A stretch of 9,992 nt of DNA from Thermoplasmata archaeon (GTDB taxonomy: Archaea; Thermoplasmatota; SW-10-69-26): NCBI GenBank assembly GCA_003561665.1, contig PWVY01000253.1:1-9992 (forward strand), given 5' to 3'. The stretch's first letter is position 1. Every line of letters begins with the position of its first letter. Positions 6,261 through 9,992 of this stretch are shown in pieces. The notes below the pieces were generated by a model. That model searched no databases. It saw nothing but the letters and a program-made list of their open reading frames with translations, and was not told the DNA's origin. Both the position numbers and the translations under genes were made by a program.

Positions 6261-7183
6261 AAGGAATTATACTCGCCGGAGGGAAAGGTACACGCCTTCA
6301 TCCTGTCACGCAAGCCGTGAGCAAACAACTACTTCCGATCTATGACAAGCCGATGGTTTACTACCCTCTCTCCACCCTCCTGCTTGCTGGCATCAGGGAC
6401 ATCCTCCTCATCAGCACACCCACCGACTTGCCCCGTTACGAGGATCTCCTCGGCGATGGGGAACGCATCGGCGTCAAGATCTCTTACGCTGAACAATCCG
6501 AACCTCGCGGCATCGCCGACGCCTTCCGCATCGGGCGGGACTTCATTGGAGACGACGACGTAACGCTCGTCCTCGGTGACAACGTCTTCTACGGGCAAGG
6601 CCTAAGCGAGATGCTTCAAAACGCCGTGCAAGAGAACACCGGCGCCACCGTTTTCGGGTACTACGTCAAAGAGCCCGAACGGTACGGCGTGGCGAGCTTT
6701 GACGCCGACGGACGCGTCGTTGACATCATCGAGAAACCAGACGAGCCCCCCTCCAACTACGCCATCACCGGGCTCTACATGTACGACAACCGCGTCATCG
6801 ACATCGCCGAGAACCTCACCCCGTCCGACAGAGGCGAGCTTGAGATCACGGACGTGAACCGAACCTACCTGGAACAAGGCGCCCTTGATATGGTCCGCCT
6901 TGGACGCGGAGCTGCCTGGTTGGACACGGGAACCCACCAGGCTCTCCACGAAGCCTCCAGCTTCATCGCGACCGTCGAGCGGCGCCAAGGCCTCAAAGTC
7001 GCCTGCATCGAAGAGGTCGCCTACAACATGGGGTACATCGACGAGGATAAGCTACGCACCCTCGCCAAAGAAGCCCCCTACAAGGCGTACGGCGAGTACC
7101 TGCACGAGGTTCTTCGCATCAACGAGACCCCGCACGAGTGGGAACACGCTCGCTGGAGCAACAAGCACGGAGGCTCCCGATGA
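6257..7183 (+). CDS. rfbA: Glucose-1-phosphate thymidylyltransferase
   Basis: A 308 aa nucleotidyltransferase that joins glucose-1-phosphate and dTTP to give dTDP-glucose, the substrate of RfbB. The N terminus MKGIILAGGKGTRLHPVT holds the nucleotide-binding GGxGTR loop, followed by SKQLLPIYDKPMVYYPLS (22-39), the metal-binding GDNVFYG (107-113), EKP (159-161), and WLDTGTH (221-227). The C-terminal GLKVACIEEVAYNMGYID (245-262) is typical of the short RmlA type. The protein extends about 15 residues beyond the usual end with a charged tail (TPHEWEHARWSNKHGG), which is harmless variation. The ATG at 6257 overlaps the rfbB stop, with GAGGT at 6243-6247 as ribosome binding site. The end overlaps the aminotransferase start, again as ATGA. 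Confidence 0.95.
   Translation: MKGIILAGGKGTRLHPVTQAVSKQLLPIYDKPMVYYPLSTLLLAGIRDILLISTPTDLPRYEDLLGDGERIGVKISYAEQSEPRGIADAFRIGRDFIGDDDVTLVLGDNVFYGQGLSEMLQNAVQENTGATVFGYYVKEPERYGVASFDADGRVVDIIEKPDEPPSNYAITGLYMYDNRVIDIAENLTPSDRGELEITDVNRTYLEQGALDMVRLGRGAAWLDTGTHQALHEASSFIATVERRQGLKVACIEEVAYNMGYIDEDKLRTLAKEAPYKAYGEYLHEVLRINETPHEWEHARWSNKHGGSR
7169..7173 (+). promoter_or_regulatory. Ribosome binding site (GGAGG) deciding the aminotransferase start
   Basis: A perfect GGAGG lies inside the end of rfbA, six bases before the ATG at 7180. It favours this start over the in-frame ATG at 7138 and indicates independent ribosome loading as well as coupling through the ATGA overlap. Confidence 0.7.
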
Positions 7184-8337
7184 CGACCGAGGATGACTTC
7201 CTCGTCTTCGGCCAACCCGTCCTTCACGAAGAGGAGATCAACGAAGTCCTGGACACGCTACGATCCGGGTGGATCGGCACCGGGCCCAAGGTCACCCGGT
7301 TCGAAGACGACTTCGCGGCGTACAAAGAGGCTCCACACGCCGTCGCCGTATCCTCCTGCACCGCGGCGCTTCACCTAAGCCTCATCTCTGCCGACATTGG
7401 ACCCGGCGACGAGGTCATCACGACGCCCCTGACGTTCTGTGCCACCGCGAACGCCATCCTCCACGCTGGCGCCACGCCCGTGCTCGCCGACGTGGACCCC
7501 AAGACGATGAACATCGACCCCGAAGGACTCAAGGAAACCATCACCGACCGCACCGCCGGCATCCTCCCGGTCCATTTCGCCGGTCGACCCTGCAAGATGA
7601 ATCCCATCGTCGACGCCTGCCAAGACCACGATCTAACCCTCATCGAAGACTGCGCCCACGCCATTGAAACCCAACGCAACGGGGAACACGCGGGCACGTT
7701 CGGCGAATACGGATGCTTTAGCTTCTACGCCACAAAGAACGTGGCAACAGCCGAAGGCGGCATGATCCTTACCAAAACCGAGGAGGCCGCCGAGGACCTC
7801 CGCCGTCTGGCCCTCCATGGCATGAGCCGAGACGCCTGGAAACGCTACGGGACAGACGGATACAAACACTACCACGTCGTCGAACCCGGGTACAAGTACA
7901 ACATGACGGACATCCAAGCCGCTCTTGGCATCCACCAACTCGCACGCGTCGACGACAACTGGGAACGACGAGAAATGGTATGGGGCGCCTACAACGACGC
8001 CCTCAAAGACACGCCCCTCACCCTACCCCCCGAGCCGGAACCAGGAACCCGTCATGCCTATCATCTCTACACCGTCCTCGTCGACGAAGACGCAGCCGGC
8101 ATCACCCGCGACGCCTTCCTCACAGCCATGACCGAGCAAGGAGTCGGCGTCGGGGTCCACTACGTAGCGCTCCCTGAGCACCCCTACTACCAGAAGAATC
8201 TCGGATGGGAGCCTGAGGATTTCCCCCACGCGACCCGCATCGGACGACAGACCGTGAGCCTTCCCCTTACACCCGGGATGGGCGACGATGATGTGGGCAC
8301 GGTAATCGACGCGGTTCAGGAGAAGTTAGGGTCATGA
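7180..8337 (+). CDS. DegT/DnrJ/EryC1/StrS-family sugar aminotransferase
   Basis: A 385 aa PLP-dependent aminotransferase of the family that aminates keto groups on nucleotide sugars. It has SGWIGTGPKVTRFEDDFA (29-46), SSCTAALHLSL (58-68) for the PLP phosphate, EDCAHAIE (156-163) with the PLP-binding Asp157, and SFYATKNVATAEGG (181-194) with the Schiff-base Lys186. The C-terminal domain shows YKYNMTDIQAALGIHQL (238-254) and GVGVGVHYVALPEHPYYQ. The start at 7180 is set by GGAGG at 7169-7173, six bases upstream, and by overlap with the rfbA stop; the upstream ATG at 7138 lies inside rfbA. Because rfbA and rfbB precede it, the likely substrate is dTDP-4-keto-6-deoxyglucose, giving a 4-amino-4,6-dideoxyhexose as in VioA or DesI. 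A 3-keto or UDP-sugar substrate cannot be excluded from sequence alone. Confidence 0.9.
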   Translation: MTTEDDFLVFGQPVLHEEEINEVLDTLRSGWIGTGPKVTRFEDDFAAYKEAPHAVAVSSCTAALHLSLISADIGPGDEVITTPLTFCATANAILHAGATPVLADVDPKTMNIDPEGLKETITDRTAGILPVHFAGRPCKMNPIVDACQDHDLTLIEDCAHAIETQRNGEHAGTFGEYGCFSFYATKNVATAEGGMILTKTEEAAEDLRRLALHGMSRDAWKRYGTDGYKHYHVVEPGYKYNMTDIQAALGIHQLARVDDNWERREMVWGAYNDALKDTPLTLPPEPEPGTRHAYHLYTVLVDEDAAGITRDAFLTAMTEQGVGVGVHYVALPEHPYYQKNLGWEPEDFPHATRIGRQTVSLPLTPGMGDDDVGTVIDAVQEKLGS

Positions 8338-9314
8338 TGGGCCGCTTGCCAAATCACGTCGACGATGTCCGGAAAGCAACCGACGAAGAGTGGAACCGGT
8401 TCTTCAAAGAAACCCCCTACGCGACCTTCTTCCACTCCCCAGCATGGTCTCGTGTATGGTCAATATATAGGGACGACATGGAACCATCCCCTCGCCTCGT
8501 TCGTTTCGACGAGGGGACTGAGGCTCTGCTCCCGTTGACGATAGCAAAGCGTTGGGGAGGGACCGTTCGAGCTCACATCTCTAGCCCGGCGGGAACCTAC
8601 GGCGGATGGCTGGCCCCAAGCTCTTTAGACGCCTCCCAGCGAGAGGCGATCGAACAGGTTATCGTTGGATTGGGAGAGGTCAAGTGGCGCGTGAACCCCT
8701 TTGCCCCATCGCCGAGCCAGAGCCTTCTCGAAAAGGCTCAGGATGACTTCACGCAAGCGCTCCATCTTTCATCCCCGTTTGACAAGATTCTGGATGGATG
8801 GTCGAAAAGCCGCCGATATAACGCTCGAAAGGCAGAGCGCGAGGGGGTAAAAGTTTCAACGGCGGAATCAAGGTCTGAGTGGGAAGAGTATTTCGAGGCG
8901 TACGAAGACTCGCTTGAGCGATGGGGTGAAGACGCCTCATCCCGGTACCACTGGCCCCTTTTTGAAGCTCTTCGCGCGGAGGAGGAAGGAGTTGAGCTAT
9001 GGGTTTCCCGGTTCGATGGGAGAGTCGTCTCGGGTGCATTGTGCCTCTACGCTGGGAATCACGTGGCCTATTGGCACGGTGCCACGCTAAGGGAATATTT
9101 CGATGTTAACCCCGTTGATATTTTGTTCCGGGAGGCGATTCGAGACGCGTGCGATAGGGGGTTAGAATGGTTCGATTTTAATCCTAGCGGTGGCCACGAA
9201 GGTGTCGTCAAGTTCAAGAAAAGGTTTGGACCGGAGCGCCTGCCGGCACCCATGATCAAGCAAGATAGTCTCACGTCCCATGCGATTTCGCTTGCTAGGG
9301 ACCTTCTTCCATGA
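8334..9314 (+). CDS. FemAB-like GNAT acyltransferase (Acetyltransf_6 type)
   Basis: A 326 aa soluble protein resembling the FemAB / Acetyltransf_6 group, a double-GNAT fold that transfers acyl or aminoacyl groups. Family-like points are the N-terminal ATFFHSPAWSRVW (30-42), the basic WSKSRRYNARKAEREGVKV (156-174), RYHWPLFEALRAEE (204-217), SGALCLYAGNHVAYWHGA (233-250), NPVDILFREAIRDACDRGLE (259-278), WFDFNPSGG and GVVKFKKRFG (290-299). The start overlaps the aminotransferase stop (ATGATG at 8334), with AGGAG at 8318-8322. Two ATG codons are adjacent, so the protein may begin at 8337. Placed after a sugar aminotransferase, it could acylate the new amino group, but many relatives act on peptidoglycan precursors, lipids or surface polymers, so the substrate is open. 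The gene uses more A/T-ending codons than rfbA and the aminotransferase. Confidence 0.75.
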   Translation: MMGRLPNHVDDVRKATDEEWNRFFKETPYATFFHSPAWSRVWSIYRDDMEPSPRLVRFDEGTEALLPLTIAKRWGGTVRAHISSPAGTYGGWLAPSSLDASQREAIEQVIVGLGEVKWRVNPFAPSPSQSLLEKAQDDFTQALHLSSPFDKILDGWSKSRRYNARKAEREGVKVSTAESRSEWEEYFEAYEDSLERWGEDASSRYHWPLFEALRAEEEGVELWVSRFDGRVVSGALCLYAGNHVAYWHGATLREYFDVNPVDILFREAIRDACDRGLEWFDFNPSGGHEGVVKFKKRFGPERLPAPMIKQDSLTSHAISLARDLLP

Positions 9315-9992
9315 GGGGTTCGATGAGGCACGGACTCGCGTCCATGACGGAAGCCATGGGGAAGATGGTGGAAGCTCCATTCCTTCGCATTGGGAGAGCT
9401 GATCCACGTTACCCTCCGTTGTTCATAGTTGGAGCGCCACGATCAGGGACGACGATCGTCTCCTTGTCGTTGCTAAACCGTTACGCGTTCGCGTATGTGC
9501 CCAATGTTTCGAAGCGCTATCCTTACCTTTGCACCGTCGTGGCGTTGGCTGCCAGGCTTGTAGGTCGGTATGAGGTGACGTTCGAGAGCCAACGTGGTCA
9601 CGTGGATGGCTGGGCTGCCCCCAGTGACGGGTGGGATGTCTTCCATCGATGGTTCCCTCGGTATGAACCCACGCCAAGGTTGGATCGAAAAACCGGGGAA
9701 GAGATGGTAAGAACGGTGGCAGCGTTGGAGCGGGTTTACGGGGCTCCTTTCTTGAACAAGAACAACCACAACAGCACGCGGATTAGAGAGTTGGATCGTT
9801 GGTTCCCGGACGCATTGTTTTTGCACGTGACGCGGGATGCATCCGAGGCTATCGCATCTTTGATCGAGACGAGGCGCGAAGAGGACGTCCCCGTTGGTGA
9901 ATGGTGGAGTGCGGCACCCCCCCATCTGTTAGATCAGGCGTTTGAAGATCAGGTGGACCAAGCGGCAGCGACCGTTGTGGGTACGCAGGCTC
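9311..9992 (+). CDS. PAPS-dependent sulfotransferase family protein, 5' part (cut by window end)
   Basis: An open frame from the ATG at 9311 (overlapping the previous stop as ATGA) runs to the window edge, with 227 codons visible. LFIVGAPRSGTTIVSLSLLN (residues 37-56) is the 5'-phosphosulfate-binding loop of sulfotransferases, and LFLHVTRDASEAIASLIETR matches the 3'-phosphate-binding motif (VxRDxxxxxxSxxxxR). A lysine in FLNKNNHNSTR lies just before, as in many family members. Proteins of this group move a sulfonate from PAPS to a hydroxyl or amine on carbohydrates or lipids. There is no signal peptide or membrane helix in the visible part. ATG 9323 is an alternative start, with GAGGGG just upstream. 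The link to the sat/cysC fusion and cysQ in this window supports true PAPS use, although some relatives are only annotated by fold. Confidence 0.82.
   Translation, partial: MRGSMRHGLASMTEAMGKMVEAPFLRIGRADPRYPPLFIVGAPRSGTTIVSLSLLNRYAFAYVPNVSKRYPYLCTVVALAARLVGRYEVTFESQRGHVDGWAAPSDGWDVFHRWFPRYEPTPRLDRKTGEEMVRTVAALERVYGAPFLNKNNHNSTRIRELDRWFPDALFLHVTRDASEAIASLIETRREEDVPVGEWWSAAPPHLLDQAFEDQVDQAAATVVGTQA

Noticed and set aside
5229..9992. dTDP-rhamnose operon interpretation
   Set aside because: rfbC (epimerase) and rfbD (reductase) are absent, and the next gene is an aminotransferase, so an amino-dideoxy sugar is more likely. They could still be encoded elsewhere.
1..9992. CRISPR arrays, tRNA or rRNA genes, insertion sequences
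   Set aside because: No regularly spaced direct repeats, no tRNA-like cloverleaf or rRNA segment, and no transposase or flanking inverted repeats were seen by eye on either strand.

Overview
The window is GC-rich (by eye near 60%) and gene-dense. It most likely comes from an archaeon, possibly a Thermoplasmatota-like or halophile-like lineage, but this is only a moderate-confidence guess. The support is archaeal-looking TATA elements rather than sigma-70 promoters (TTTATAAG at 1895, TTTAAA at 2681), GGAGG-type ribosome binding sites, acidic proteins, and DUF2283/DUF4258 and AbiEii-like small-gene pairs of a kind common in archaea. No rRNA or tRNA is present to settle it.

Layout. (1) 3-518: the 3' end of a CysQ-type PAP phosphatase. 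(2) 600-1823: an orphan GAF-domain histidine kinase. (3) 1915-2647: a possible 47-51 aa small ORF, then an AbiEii-like nucleotidyltransferase, resembling a two-gene cassette behind its own TATA box. (4) 2746-4476: a bifunctional ATP sulfurylase/APS kinase that makes PAPS. (5) 4553-5008, minus strand: a DUF2283 gene with a decayed DUF4258 partner just upstream of it. (6) 5229 to the window end: five same-strand genes whose four junctions are all ATGA overlaps. They are rfbB, rfbA, a DegT/DnrJ/EryC1/StrS aminotransferase, a FemAB-like GNAT acyltransferase and a sulfotransferase cut by the window end.

How the genes could work together. RfbA and RfbB convert glucose-1-phosphate to dTDP-4-keto-6-deoxyglucose. 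No rfbC or rfbD is visible, and the next gene is a sugar aminotransferase, so a dTDP-amino-dideoxyhexose is more likely than rhamnose. The FemAB-like protein may acylate the amino sugar or act on a nearby glycan or cell-surface target. The sulfotransferase would use PAPS made by the sat/cysC fusion, and CysQ would remove the by-product PAP. The window therefore appears to hold a full PAPS supply, use and disposal set beside a deoxyamino-sugar operon, which suggests a sulfated surface glycan or glycolipid. This pathway is inferred; the individual enzyme families are much more secure.

The most unusual items are the degraded DUF4258 gene in an apparently empty intergenic region, the small ORF before the nucleotidyltransferase, an insertion near the N terminus of RfbB, and a change of codon style at the FemAB/sulfotransferase end of the operon.
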